From the NCBI RefSeq assembly GCF_000373625.1, contig NZ_KB891988.1, forward strand, positions 248,001-312,000: a stretch of 64,000 nucleotides of DNA, written 5' to 3'. Numbering within the stretch: position 1 is the first letter of the stretch; each line of letters opens with the position of its first letter. A program made the translations under genes and the position numbers. Shown in pieces: positions 26,676-35,331 of the stretch. Below the pieces are notes generated by a model. The model was not told where the DNA came from. It searched no databases and saw only the letters and a list, made by a program, of their open reading frames with translations. Source of the DNA: Streptomyces sp. LaPpAH-108. Its GTDB lineage: Bacteria > Actinomycetota > Actinomycetes > Streptomycetales > Streptomycetaceae.

Positions 26676-28631
26676 ATGTCCGTCGAGTCGGTCTTCCCGC
26701 AGCTCGAAGCTTTGCTCCCGCATGTGCAGAAGCCGATCCAGTACGTCGGTGGGGAACTGAACTCCACGGTGAAACCGTGGGAATCCTCCGATGTCCGCTG
26801 GGCCCTCATGTACCCGGACGCGTACGAGGTCGGTCTGCCCAACCAGGGCGTCATGATCCTCTACGAGGTGCTGAACGAGCAGGAGGGCGTCCTCGCCGAG
26901 CGCACGTACAGCGTGTGGCCGGACATGGAGGCCCTGATGCGCGAGCACGGCGTGCCGCAGTTCACGGTCGACAGCCACCGGCCGCTGCGTGCCTTCGACG
27001 TGTTCGGCCTGTCCTTCTCCACCGAGCTGGGCTACACCAACATGCTCACGGCGCTGGACCTGGCGGGCATCCCGCTGGAGTCCAAGGACCGTACGCTCGA
27101 CGACCCGATCGTCCTCGCGGGCGGCCACGCGGCCTTCAACCCCGAGCCGATCGCGGACTTCATCGACGCGGCGATCATCGGCGACGGCGAGCAGGCCGTG
27201 CTGGACATGACGGAGATCATCCGCAAGTGGAAGGCGGAGGGCCGCCCGGGTGGCCGCGAGGAGGTGCTGCTGCGCCTGGCGAAGACCGGCGCGGTGTACA
27301 TCCCGGCCTTCTACGACGTGGAGTACCTGCCCGACGGCCGTATCGCCCGCGTCGTCCCCAACCGCTCGGGCGTGCCGTGGCGCGTGTCGAAGCACACCGT
27401 CATGGACCTGGACGAGTGGCCGTACCCCAAGCAGCCGCTGGTGCCGCTGGCGGAGACGGTCCACGAGCGCATGTCGGTGGAGATCTTCCGTGGCTGCACG
27501 CGCGGCTGCCGGTTCTGCCAGGCGGGCATGATCACGCGCCCGGTGCGCGAGCGCTCGATCACCGGCATCGGCGACATGGTCGACAAGGGGCTGAAGGCGA
27601 CCGGTTTCGAGGAGGTCGGCCTGCTGTCCCTGTCCTCCGCGGACCACAGCGAGATCGGCGACATCGCCAAGGGCCTCGCGGACCGCTACACGGACGACAA
27701 GATCGGCCTGTCCCTCCCGTCCACCCGTGTCGACGCGTTCAACGTCGACCTGGCCAACGAGCTGACCCGCAACGGCCGCCGGTCCGGTCTCACCTTCGCC
27801 CCCGAGGGCGGCTCCGAGCGCATGCGCAAGGTCATCAACAAGATGGTCTCGGAGGAGGACCTGATCCGCACGGTCGCCACCGCGTACGGCAACGGCTGGC
27901 GGCAGGTGAAGCTGTACTTCATGTGCGGTCTGCCCACCGAGACCGACGACGACGTCCTCCAGATCGCCGACATGGCGACGCACGTCATCCAGAAGGGCCG
28001 CGAGGTCTCCGGTTCGGGGGACATCCGCTGCACGGTCTCGATCGGCGGCTTCGTCCCGAAGCCCCACACCCCCTTCCAGTGGGCCCCGCAGCTCTCCGCC
28101 GAGGAGACGGACGCCCGTCTGCAGAAGCTCCGCGACAAGATCCGGGGCGACAAGAAGTACGGCCGCTCCATCGGCTTCCGCTACCACGACGGCAAGCCCG
28201 GCATCGTCGAGGGCCTGCTCTCGCGCGGCGACCGCCGCACCGGCGCCGTGATCCGCGCGGTCTACGAGGACGGCGGTCGCTTCGACGGCTGGCGCGAGCA
28301 CTTCTCCTACGACCGCTGGATGGCCTGCGCCGACAAGGCGCTCGCGCCCTTCGGCGTCGACGTCGACTGGTACACCACCCGCGAGCGCACCTACGAGGAA
28401 GTCCTCCCCTGGGACCACCTCGACTCCGGCCTCGACAAGGACTGGCTCTGGGAGGACTGGCAGGACGCCCTCGACGAGACCGAGGTCGAGGACTGCCGCT
28501 GGACCCCCTGCTTCGACTGCGGTGTCTGCCCCCAGATGGACACCCACATCCAGATCGGCCCGACGGGCAAGAAGCTCCTGCCTCTGGCAGTGAAGAACGC
28601 GGGCCCGACCCCGGCGGGCCACACCCACTGA
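26676..28631 (+). CDS. TIGR03960-type B12-binding radical SAM protein
   Basis: Large radical SAM enzyme (651 aa) of unknown reaction. Seen: an N-terminal cobalamin-binding-like region (ALMYPDAYEVGLPNQG to GLSFSTELGYTN and AGGHAAFNPEP), the radical SAM cluster Cys274-x3-Cys278-x2-Cys281 in GCTRGCRFCQAG, LSSADHSEI, and a C-terminal cysteine set (CRWTPCFDCGVCPQM) that may hold another cluster. The start at ATG 26676 directly precedes SVESVFPQLEALL. In most actinobacteria its partner TIGR03936 lies next to or fused to it; here the partner begins 6.7 kb downstream at 35332. Confidence 0.93.
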   Translation: MSVESVFPQLEALLPHVQKPIQYVGGELNSTVKPWESSDVRWALMYPDAYEVGLPNQGVMILYEVLNEQEGVLAERTYSVWPDMEALMREHGVPQFTVDSHRPLRAFDVFGLSFSTELGYTNMLTALDLAGIPLESKDRTLDDPIVLAGGHAAFNPEPIADFIDAAIIGDGEQAVLDMTEIIRKWKAEGRPGGREEVLLRLAKTGAVYIPAFYDVEYLPDGRIARVVPNRSGVPWRVSKHTVMDLDEWPYPKQPLVPLAETVHERMSVEIFRGCTRGCRFCQAGMITRPVRERSITGIGDMVDKGLKATGFEEVGLLSLSSADHSEIGDIAKGLADRYTDDKIGLSLPSTRVDAFNVDLANELTRNGRRSGLTFAPEGGSERMRKVINKMVSEEDLIRTVATAYGNGWRQVKLYFMCGLPTETDDDVLQIADMATHVIQKGREVSGSGDIRCTVSIGGFVPKPHTPFQWAPQLSAEETDARLQKLRDKIRGDKKYGRSIGFRYHDGKPGIVEGLLSRGDRRTGAVIRAVYEDGGRFDGWREHFSYDRWMACADKALAPFGVDVDWYTTRERTYEEVLPWDHLDSGLDKDWLWEDWQDALDETEVEDCRWTPCFDCGVCPQMDTHIQIGPTGKKLLPLAVKNAGPTPAGHTH

Positions 28632-28648
28632 CCCTGAACGCCGACACC

Positions 28649-28696
28649 GCAAACCCCCGCCGAAGACCGCCCTGCGGTTCTCCGGCGGGGGTTTGC
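28649..28696 (+). terminator. Terminator after the radical SAM gene
   Basis: GCAAACCCCCGCCG pairs with CGGCGGGGGTTTGC, with a secondary stem (AGACCGC with GCGGTTCT) inside the loop. 17 bases after the stop. Confidence 0.88.
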
Positions 28697-28725
28697 GCTG
28701 AGGGCAAGCTGCCGAGGCTTGAGAC

Positions 28726-29313
28726 ATGGGCAGCCTGGGGGATCTGGCGGGCCAGGCGGTCGGCGCGCTCATGGGCACGCTGACCGGCGGCGCCATCACC
28801 GTGCATGTCGCCCGCTGGCAGACGGCAGCCGCCGGGGAGTCGGCCCGTCGCCAATGGGCTCGACAGCGCTCGGCCGAGGCCGCGCAACGGCTGCTGGAAC
28901 GGTTCGCGGATCTGTACGCGTGGCTGCCGTCGTTGCCGGATCTCGCCCTGGAGGAGCCCCGGTTCAGCCCGGTGGCCCGTGAGCGCTGCTCGGCGGCTCT
29001 CGGTTCGGTCCGGCGGGGCATGCAGACCGATCTGCTCTCCATCGGGGACGCTCGCGTGCGCGCCCGGTACAGGACCTTGGTGCGGCTCTGCCATGACGTC
29101 GGTTGGCGGAGCATCGGGCAGGACGACCGGGAGACCAGGGTCCGCGACGTGCGCGGCTACCTGCGCTACGTGCAGTTCACCCTTGAAGCCGTGATCGACG
29201 GCCGTTCCCTGCCGGACGACTGCCCGGCACCGGTGCTCGAGCGCGGGGACGGCGTGCCGTGGCTGCCGCCGGTGGTGCCCTGGTACTGGCGTGATCCGGC
29301 CGACGGGAGTTGA
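28726..29313 (+). CDS. Hypothetical protein with N-terminal hydrophobic segment
   Basis: Not recognised. 195 aa: a glycine-rich hydrophobic start (GSLGDLAGQAVGALMGTLTGGAITVHVARW) able to insert in the membrane, then a helical, Arg-rich cytoplasmic part with RRQWARQRSAEAAQRLLERF and RGYLRYVQFTLEAV, and a Pro/Trp end (VPWLPPVVPWYWRDP). Two histidines and one cysteine, no catalytic motif seen. First gene of the islet; 125 bases before the endonuclease-TerD gene. Possibly a membrane partner of that protein, by position only. Confidence 0.7.
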   Translation: MGSLGDLAGQAVGALMGTLTGGAITVHVARWQTAAAGESARRQWARQRSAEAAQRLLERFADLYAWLPSLPDLALEEPRFSPVARERCSAALGSVRRGMQTDLLSIGDARVRARYRTLVRLCHDVGWRSIGQDDRETRVRDVRGYLRYVQFTLEAVIDGRSLPDDCPAPVLERGDGVPWLPPVVPWYWRDPADGS

Positions 29314-29438
29314 GGGTCGGCTGGGCGGGGGTTCGGTACGTCCCTGGTGCAAGTGGATGTGCGGGGCCGGGTCGGGTGGATAAGGTCGTCCGGTTACGTC
29401 CGGTTGGGGGCAGCCGGTGTGTGGGGGAGGGCTGGGGG

Positions 29439-31481
29439 ATGGGGCGTCGGTCTGCTGGTCTGGCGGGGGTGTGGGCGGAGGCGCAGCGGCAGGAGCAGCG
29501 GCGGCGTGCGGACGAGGCGCGGCGGGAGCGGGAGAGGGAACGGCAGGAGCGGGCCAGGGAGCGGGAAGTCGCGCAGAGTCAGCGGGAGTTCCGGCAGGCG
29601 CAGGCGCGGCGGCGTACGGAGGAGCTGGAGGCGCGGGTGGCCGCGCTGCGGGGGCTGCTGGCCGCCGGGTGCGGGGCTCAGGCGTTCCGGGTGGCGCGGT
29701 TGATGCGGTCCGAGGAGGTCGAGCCGTTCGACCCGGGGCCGCTGGGGTGGCCGGTGCGGATGCCCGACCGGGCGCAGTACCGGGCGGCGCGGGGCGGCTG
29801 GACGGCGGCGCAGCGGGCGCAGGCGGAGGCGGACGCGCAGACCCGGTTCGAGCACGACTGGTTCGCGGCGCAGGCGGCCGAGTCCCGGCGTCTGCTGCAA
29901 CTGGCCGTGCATCAGCGGGAGTACGAGCAGCGGGTGGCGGCCTGGCTCGCCGAGGTGCGGCGGCACAACGCGGGGGTCGCGGAGGCGGCCGAGAGTGTGC
30001 GGCGGGGTGAACCCGAGGCGGTGGTCGCGTACTTCGGCGCGGCGCTGCGGGCGTCCACGGCGTGGCCCGGCGGTTTCCCGTGCGTGCCGCGCGCGGCGTA
30101 CGACCCGGTGGCCCGGCAGCTGGTGCTGGACTGGGAGTTGCCGGGGTTCGCGGTGGTGCCGGAGGCCAGGTCGGTGCGGTACATGCCGACGTTGGACCAG
30201 GAGAAGGAGACCCCGCGCCCGATGGGGCAGCGGCGGACGCTGTACCGCGAGGTGCTGGCGCAGTGTCTGCTCCTCGCGGCCCAACAGGTCTTCGCCGCCG
30301 ACGAGTTCGACGCGCTCGACTCCGTGGCGGTCAACGGCGTCGTCGACGACCACGACCCGGCGACCGGCAGACAGACCCTGATCTGCCTCGCGACGGTCAT
30401 GGCGCCGAAGGCCACCTTCACCGGTCTCCACCTCGCCCAGGTCGACCCGGTGAGCTGTCTGACGGAGGCGCTGAAGGGCAGGCTCTCGGCGCGTCCGGAC
30501 CAGCTGGTGGCGGTACGGCCGGGCCGCAGACCGGAGGAGGTGCGTACCGGCCCCGACGAGCGCGGGTCCACCGGCGAGGAGCCGGATCTCTACGCGATGG
30601 ACCCGGTCGCCTTCGAGTCGCTGGTGGCCGAGCTGTTCCGGGCCATGGGCATGGAGGCGGTGACGACCGCGCGTTCGGGCGACGGCGGGGTGGACGTGCA
30701 CGCCGTGGACCCGGCCCCGATCCGGGGCGGCCAGATCGTCGTGCAGGTCAAGCGGTACCGCAACACGGTCCCGCCCACGGCGGTGCGGGACCTGTACGGC
30801 ACCGTGCAGGACACCGGCGCGAACAAGGGCGTCCTCGTCACCACCTCGGGTTTCGGCCCCGGCTCGCACACCTTCGCGCAGGGCAAGCCGCTGGAGCTGA
30901 TCTCGGGCCCCGAACTGGTCGATCTGCTGCACCGCCACGGACTGCGCGGCCGACTCGGCGAGCGCGAGGGCCGTCCCGCCGCCGAAACGCCGCTCGGCGA
31001 CTACAACGTCCTGGGCATGTCCTGGTCCGGCGAGGTCGCCCTGGACATGTGCGCGCTGGTCTGCGCGGGCGCCCGGGTCCTCGGCGACGACCACTTCGTG
31101 TTCTTCAACAACCCGGCCACCCCGGACGGTTCGGTCCGCTCGGTACCCGCCCCGCCCCCCGACAAGGCGGCCGTCCGCGTCTCCTTCGACGCCCTGCCCG
31201 CCGAGGCCGACCGCCTGGTCCTGGTCGCCGCCGTGGACCCGGAGACCGACCCCCACGCCGACCTCTCGGGCTTCACGGCCCCGGTGATCCGCCTCCTGGA
31301 CCCGGCCCTGACCGAACTCGGCCGCCTGGAGGTCTCCGAGGGCCGCCCCGGCGAAACCGCCCTGGTCCTCGGCTCCTTCCGCCGCCGCCCGACCGGCGAC
31401 TGGGACTTCGTCCTGGGCGGCCGTGGCTACCCGGGCGGCCTGGCCGAACTCCTCGCGGACCACGGGATCGCGGTGGAGTGA
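29439..31481 (+). CDS. Mrr-type restriction endonuclease fused to TerD domain
   Basis: 680-aa multidomain protein. Residues 10-70 are a charged coiled coil (QRQEQRRRADEARRERERE). Residues 75-370 form a region I cannot name, containing YDPVARQLVLDWELPG and YREVLAQCLLLAAQQVF. Residues 384-500 are an Mrr-like endonuclease: Glu393 in AFESLVAELF, SGDGGVDV with Asp415 and Asp419, and Gln436-x-Lys438 in VVQVKRYRN, followed by GVLVTTSGFGPGS. Residues 517-680 are a TerD domain (LGDYNVLGMSW, LDMCALVCAGARV, DHFVFFNN, late GGLAELLADHGI). The start at ATG 29439 follows gggagggctggg. Such fusions were proposed from comparative genomics to couple DNA cleavage to Ter stress or anti-phage systems. Confidence 0.85.
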   Translation: MGRRSAGLAGVWAEAQRQEQRRRADEARRERERERQERAREREVAQSQREFRQAQARRRTEELEARVAALRGLLAAGCGAQAFRVARLMRSEEVEPFDPGPLGWPVRMPDRAQYRAARGGWTAAQRAQAEADAQTRFEHDWFAAQAAESRRLLQLAVHQREYEQRVAAWLAEVRRHNAGVAEAAESVRRGEPEAVVAYFGAALRASTAWPGGFPCVPRAAYDPVARQLVLDWELPGFAVVPEARSVRYMPTLDQEKETPRPMGQRRTLYREVLAQCLLLAAQQVFAADEFDALDSVAVNGVVDDHDPATGRQTLICLATVMAPKATFTGLHLAQVDPVSCLTEALKGRLSARPDQLVAVRPGRRPEEVRTGPDERGSTGEEPDLYAMDPVAFESLVAELFRAMGMEAVTTARSGDGGVDVHAVDPAPIRGGQIVVQVKRYRNTVPPTAVRDLYGTVQDTGANKGVLVTTSGFGPGSHTFAQGKPLELISGPELVDLLHRHGLRGRLGEREGRPAAETPLGDYNVLGMSWSGEVALDMCALVCAGARVLGDDHFVFFNNPATPDGSVRSVPAPPPDKAAVRVSFDALPAEADRLVLVAAVDPETDPHADLSGFTAPVIRLLDPALTELGRLEVSEGRPGETALVLGSFRRRPTGDWDFVLGGRGYPGGLAELLADHGIAVE

Positions 31482-31510
31482 GCGCCCCGCCCCCCCCGGT
31501 CCCGGCATGC

Positions 31511-31545
31511 GGAAGGGCCCGCCGGAGACTCCGGCGGGCCCTTCC
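31511..31545. terminator. Bidirectional terminator
   Basis: Perfect 16-base stem GGAAGGGCCCGCCGGA with its complement around a 3-base loop, between the convergent endonuclease-TerD and DUF805 genes. Confidence 0.92.
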
Positions 31546-31562
31546 GTGCGTCAGGCGACGCG

Positions 31563-31916
31563 TCAGACCGCGGGCGCGTACTTCGGGTTCGGGCCGTACT
31601 CGTTCGGGTCCGGGCGGCCCTCCTGGGCCAGGAAGACGATCAGGATGATCCAGCCGATGAAGGGGATCAGGCCGATGAGGACGAACCAGCCGGAGCGGCC
31701 GGTGTCGTGGAGGCGGCGGACGGCGACGCCGAGGCCGGGCAGGAAGAGGGCCAGGCTGTAGATCCAGCTGATGACCATGGTGTCGATCGCCTGGCCGATG
31801 ATCGACAGCACGATGGCGATGATCAGGTTGACCAGGAAGAACATCCAGTATTCCTGCCGCCGTGCGCGGCCGTTGAAGACGGCGTACTTCTTCAGGACAT
31901 CGATGTACCAGTGCAT
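31563..31916 (-). CDS. DUF805 membrane protein
   Basis: 117-aa inner-membrane protein of the DUF805 family. Seen: MHWYIDVLKKYAVFNGRARR, the family's start with the F-x-GRA-R-x-E-Y-W motif (QEYWMFFLVN), three or four hydrophobic segments, the RRLHDTGRSGW motif between helices, and a C-terminal DPNEYGPNPK. Function unknown. The start at 31916 fits the family precisely. Convergent with the endonuclease-TerD gene. Confidence 0.9.
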   Translation of the reverse strand: MHWYIDVLKKYAVFNGRARRQEYWMFFLVNLIIAIVLSIIGQAIDTMVISWIYSLALFLPGLGVAVRRLHDTGRSGWFVLIGLIPFIGWIILIVFLAQEGRPDPNEYGPNPKYAPAV

Positions 31917-32077
31917 ACTCGCCCCCCAGCGGAGTTCTGATTTCGGCCTCCATGGAAGCAGCGGCCATGGCGCGGCGCCAGAGGTTGGCGTGTCCTGATC
32001 AAGATGGTTATCCGGTTGTGCCCTCGCCCGCCCTCGCCCGTGATCCGTGTCCGGTCGTCGTGAGCGGCATCCGGTTC

Positions 32078-33298
32078 TCAGACCCGCGCCGGAGTCCCCA
32101 GCCGCGCGTCCAGCCAGTTGAAGATCCGCTGCTCGAACAGCGCGCGCCCCAGCGGCTCGCAGTGCAGATGCGCCCCCTCCTCCTCGGTGAAGCGGACCAG
32201 CCACTTGGGGCCGGGCAGCGCGTCGTAGAGCCGCCGCGAGGCGCCCGGCCAGAAGTGCTCGCCCTCGGGGTCGGTGATCAGCAGCGGGGTGGTGATCCGG
32301 TCGAGGACGGGCATGAGGTCGTACCGCGCCACCTCGGTCAGCAGGTCGTACGGCGCGTCGATGCCGTACGGCCGGGCCCGCCACCGCCACATCGCGGCCA
32401 GCGACGGGTTCTGCTCCAGCGCCTCCCCGATGATCGCGTCGAAGGCGTCCCGGTCCCCGGACTCCCACAGCCCGCGCAGATCGGGGCCGAGGTGCTGCCA
32501 CCAGCTGTCGCACACCCGGACCACCCCGGGGTCGGCCACGGCGGCGGCGATCCGCTGCTCGAAGGCGAGCGCGCGCGGCACCCAGTAGCCGCCCTGGCTG
32601 ATCCCCGCGAGCGCCAGCCGCCGCGGGTCCACGTCGGGGCGCAGCAGCAGATAGTCGACGACCGGCGTGATGACGTGCTCCCAGTCGGGCCGGAAGGGCA
32701 CCCCGCGTTCGAAGAGCATCGACTGCTGGCCGGGGCCGTCGAAGAGCAGGACGCGGTAGCCGCGCTCCACGGCGGGGGCGCCGAGCAGCGTCCAGGCGGC
32801 GGTCAGCGGGCCGTCGCTGCCGTTGTTGACGATCAGGGTCGGCAGCGGAGCGTCGTCCTCCGCGCCGGGCGGGCTGATCAGATAGCCCGGCAGCGTCGTG
32901 TCCTCGTACGGGATCGCGACCCGCTCGGCGGGCGGGTCGCAGGCGTGCAGAAAGCGGTCGAGACAGGCCCGGTGCTCCGCGAACACCTCCGCCGCCCGCT
33001 TCCCGCCGTCCCCGAGCGCGTCGGCGGCGACCAGCGCGGTGCCGAAGTAGCCCGCCGCGCGCAGCCAGGCGGCACGCGCGCTGAGCGGATGCCCGGTGGC
33101 CGCACAGCGGTCGGCGTCCTCGCTGACCCGGCGCCCCAGGTCCGCCCAGGCGTCGAACCACGCCGCGCCGTCCCCGTCGGCCACCCCGGCGGCCGTGGTC
33201 AGCACCTCGCCCGCGTCGGCGCCGCGCCGCCACACCGAGCCGAGGGCGAGCAGGACCTCGTAGTTGAACTGGTCGTTCTCGTTGAAGCGGTAGCTCAT
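32078..33298 (-). CDS. Alpha/beta-fold hydrolase with helical N-terminal domain
   Basis: 406-aa cytoplasmic hydrolase. Residues 1-125 form a helical cap; the catalytic domain follows. Seen: the oxyanion strand PTLIVNNGSDG, the nucleophile elbow GISQGG with Ser234, an acidic candidate near DPEGEH (Asp343) and the histidine of EEGAHLHCEP (His377). The layout resembles the 2,6-dihydropseudooxynicotine hydrolase/dipeptidyl-peptidase-like esterase group, acting on C-C or ester bonds. Substrate unknown. I start at ATG 33298 (MSYRFNENDQFNY), where homology-like sequence begins. Divergent from 33546. Confidence 0.85.
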   Translation of the reverse strand: MSYRFNENDQFNYEVLLALGSVWRRGADAGEVLTTAAGVADGDGAAWFDAWADLGRRVSEDADRCAATGHPLSARAAWLRAAGYFGTALVAADALGDGGKRAAEVFAEHRACLDRFLHACDPPAERVAIPYEDTTLPGYLISPPGAEDDAPLPTLIVNNGSDGPLTAAWTLLGAPAVERGYRVLLFDGPGQQSMLFERGVPFRPDWEHVITPVVDYLLLRPDVDPRRLALAGISQGGYWVPRALAFEQRIAAAVADPGVVRVCDSWWQHLGPDLRGLWESGDRDAFDAIIGEALEQNPSLAAMWRWRARPYGIDAPYDLLTEVARYDLMPVLDRITTPLLITDPEGEHFWPGASRRLYDALPGPKWLVRFTEEEGAHLHCEPLGRALFEQRIFNWLDARLGTPARV

Positions 33299-33545
33299 GG
33301 AGGCTGCTCCCGGGACAGACCGTACCGACCCCCGTGCATCCGGACCGCATCTCCACGGTAGGGGCCCGGCGGGCCGCGTGCACACGGGCGGCGCGCGTGC
33401 GGGCCGGGCCGCTCGGCGCGACCATGAAACGAGGGACAGCGCGAGCCGCCGAACGCCGAACGAGGAGCGCGCGCCGCTGAACGAGCACAGCGCGAGCGGG
33501 ACGTGCGAGCCGGACGAGACAGGCGCGAGCCACCGGAGGAACCCC

Positions 33546-34160
33546 ATGGCCCAGCAGACGGCGACGAAGGCCCCCGCCAAGAAGCCCGTCGGCACGGGCA
33601 GCGTCTTCCTCTCCTTCGCCCCCTGGATCATCTTCGGCGTCGTCGCGAGCCCCAGCACCTGGGAGTACGCGGCGCTCGCCGCGCTGGTCGCCGCGCTCGT
33701 CCTGTCCGCCCAGGACCTGCGGCACGGCCGCATCCGCATCCTCGACGCGACGGGCATCGTCTTCTTCGCCGTGCTCGCGGTCCTCGCGCTCGCCCTGGAC
33801 CGGGGCGAGCTGCTGTGGGTGGAGACCTACGCCCAGGTCATCTCCAACGGCCTGGTCGCCGTCGTCGCGCTCGGCTCGCTGCTCGCCGACCCGTTCACCG
33901 CGCAGTACGCGCGCGAGTCGACGCCGCGTCAGTACTGGGACTCGCCCGTCTTCCAGCACATCAACCGGGTCCTGACGGCGGTGTGGGGCCTGGCCTTCGC
34001 GCTGATGACACTCTTCACCTGGCTGGCGATCCGCTTCCCCGACCAGGACGACTGGTTCAACTGGGTCGTGCCGATCGCGCTGCTCGTCGGGGCCGTGCGC
34101 TTCACCCAGTGGTACCCGGACCGGTACAAGGCGGGCCGTACCGCCCCGGCGGAAGGCTGA
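33546..34160 (+). CDS. Hypothetical integral membrane protein, 204 aa
   Basis: Not assigned to a named family. After a Lys/Ala/Thr start (AQQTATKAPAKKPVG) come about six hydrophobic segments (VFLSFAPWIIFGVVAS, AALAALVAALVLSA, IVFFAVLAVLALAL, GLVAVVALGSLLAD, VWGLAFALMTLFTWLAI, VVPIALLVGAV). The loop FTAQYARESTPRQYWDSPVFQHINR is the most distinctive part. ATG 33546 follows GGAGGA with ideal spacing. The upstream 247 bases are repeats of GCGCGAG-like sequence without a gene. Confidence 0.75.
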   Translation: MAQQTATKAPAKKPVGTGSVFLSFAPWIIFGVVASPSTWEYAALAALVAALVLSAQDLRHGRIRILDATGIVFFAVLAVLALALDRGELLWVETYAQVISNGLVAVVALGSLLADPFTAQYARESTPRQYWDSPVFQHINRVLTAVWGLAFALMTLFTWLAIRFPDQDDWFNWVVPIALLVGAVRFTQWYPDRYKAGRTAPAEG

Positions 34161-34220
34161 CCGGGCTGACCGGGCTGACCGGAAGGCATCCAATACGGCC
34201 CGTACGGCGTCTGTACGGGC

Positions 34221-35327
34221 ATGGACCTGGACAAGCCGCCCGTCGCGCCCGCCTCCTCCGAGGGCTGCCTCGCCGTGGCGATCCGTATTCCGGTGCGGAT
34301 CGTGGTGCTCGTGCTCGTGGTGCCGGTGCGCCTGGTGTGGGACGGCCTCACCGTCGCCGCCCGCTTCCTGCGGGACACCCTGCTGCGCCCGCTGGGCCGC
34401 GCGCTGCTGTGGACCGGCCGGGCGCTCTTCGTGTGGCCGTGGGTGGCGCTGTGGCGCTGGGTCGTGGTCCCGGTCGGCCAGGGGCTCGGCTTCCTCGGCC
34501 AGGTCCTCCTGGTGGTGCCCGCCCGCTGGCTGTACGCGCGCGTGCTCGCGCCGCTGGGCCGGGGGACGGCCTGGCTCGCGGCGGCCGTGGGTACGGCGCT
34601 GGCGTGGCTGGGGCACCGCCTGTTCGTCGTCCCGGCGCGGTGGTTCCACGGCCGGGTGCTCGCCCCGGTCGGCCGCGCGCTCGCGTGGTGCGGGCGGGCC
34701 GTCGCCACCGGGGTGGGCCTCGCCCTGTACTGGACGACGCGCGTGCTGTTCGTGCTGCCCGCGCTGTGGCTGTGGACCTGGGTGCTCGTACCGGCCGGAC
34801 ACGGGCTGTCCTGGCTCGCGGACCTGGTCGTCGCCGGGGTCGGCACCGCCCTGTACTGGACCGCCCGCGTTCTGCTGGTGCTGCCCGCGCGCTGGCTGTG
34901 GCGCCGGTTCCTCGCGCCCGTCGGCCGGGTCCTCGCGGTGGTCGGGCGGGAGATCGCGGACGCCCTCGGACACGCCTGGCGGGTCGCCGGGCGCCTCTCG
35001 CTGGTGGTCGGACGCGCGCTCGGCACACTCTTCCGGTGGATCTTCGTGGAACCCGTCCGCTGGGTGTACCGCACCGTCCTCACCCCCGTCGGACACGTCG
35101 TGCGCGACCACGTCCTGCGGCCCGCCGCCGAGGTCGCGCGCGCCGTGGGACAGGCCTCGCGGCAGGCTCTCGCCACCGCCCGCGACACCGTCCGCCAGGC
35201 CCGTGCGGACCTGCGCCGGATGCTCCTCGGCGAGGCGCGGCGGCCGGTCGCCGTGGACCGGCGGGAACCTCACGAGCGCGGCACACGTACTCTTGGTAGC
35301 AGTACGACCGCACTCACGAAGGACTAG
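34221..35327 (+). CDS. Internally repetitive aromatic-rich membrane protein
   Basis: 368 aa, not recognised. Residues 54-290 hold seven degenerate repeats with the theme V-L-x-P-x-G-R-x-L-A-W then L-F-V-x-P-A-R-W-L-W-x-R, starting near residues 54, 81, 108, 146, 188, 230 and 286 and growing from 27 to 42 residues and more. Each alternates a hydrophobic stretch with an Arg/Trp-rich turn, suggesting an array of interfacial or short transmembrane helices. The tail (300-368) is basic and helical. It ends 4 bases before the start I assign to the TIGR03936 gene, so the two are probably coupled. Confidence 0.75.
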   Translation: MDLDKPPVAPASSEGCLAVAIRIPVRIVVLVLVVPVRLVWDGLTVAARFLRDTLLRPLGRALLWTGRALFVWPWVALWRWVVVPVGQGLGFLGQVLLVVPARWLYARVLAPLGRGTAWLAAAVGTALAWLGHRLFVVPARWFHGRVLAPVGRALAWCGRAVATGVGLALYWTTRVLFVLPALWLWTWVLVPAGHGLSWLADLVVAGVGTALYWTARVLLVLPARWLWRRFLAPVGRVLAVVGREIADALGHAWRVAGRLSLVVGRALGTLFRWIFVEPVRWVYRTVLTPVGHVVRDHVLRPAAEVARAVGQASRQALATARDTVRQARADLRRMLLGEARRPVAVDRREPHERGTRTLGSSTTALTKD

Positions 35328-35331
35328 GACA

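Noticed and set aside
28632..35331. Integrative element or genomic island with attachment sites
   Set aside because: No integrase, transposase, tRNA fragment or flanking direct repeats seen, and base composition equals the surroundings.
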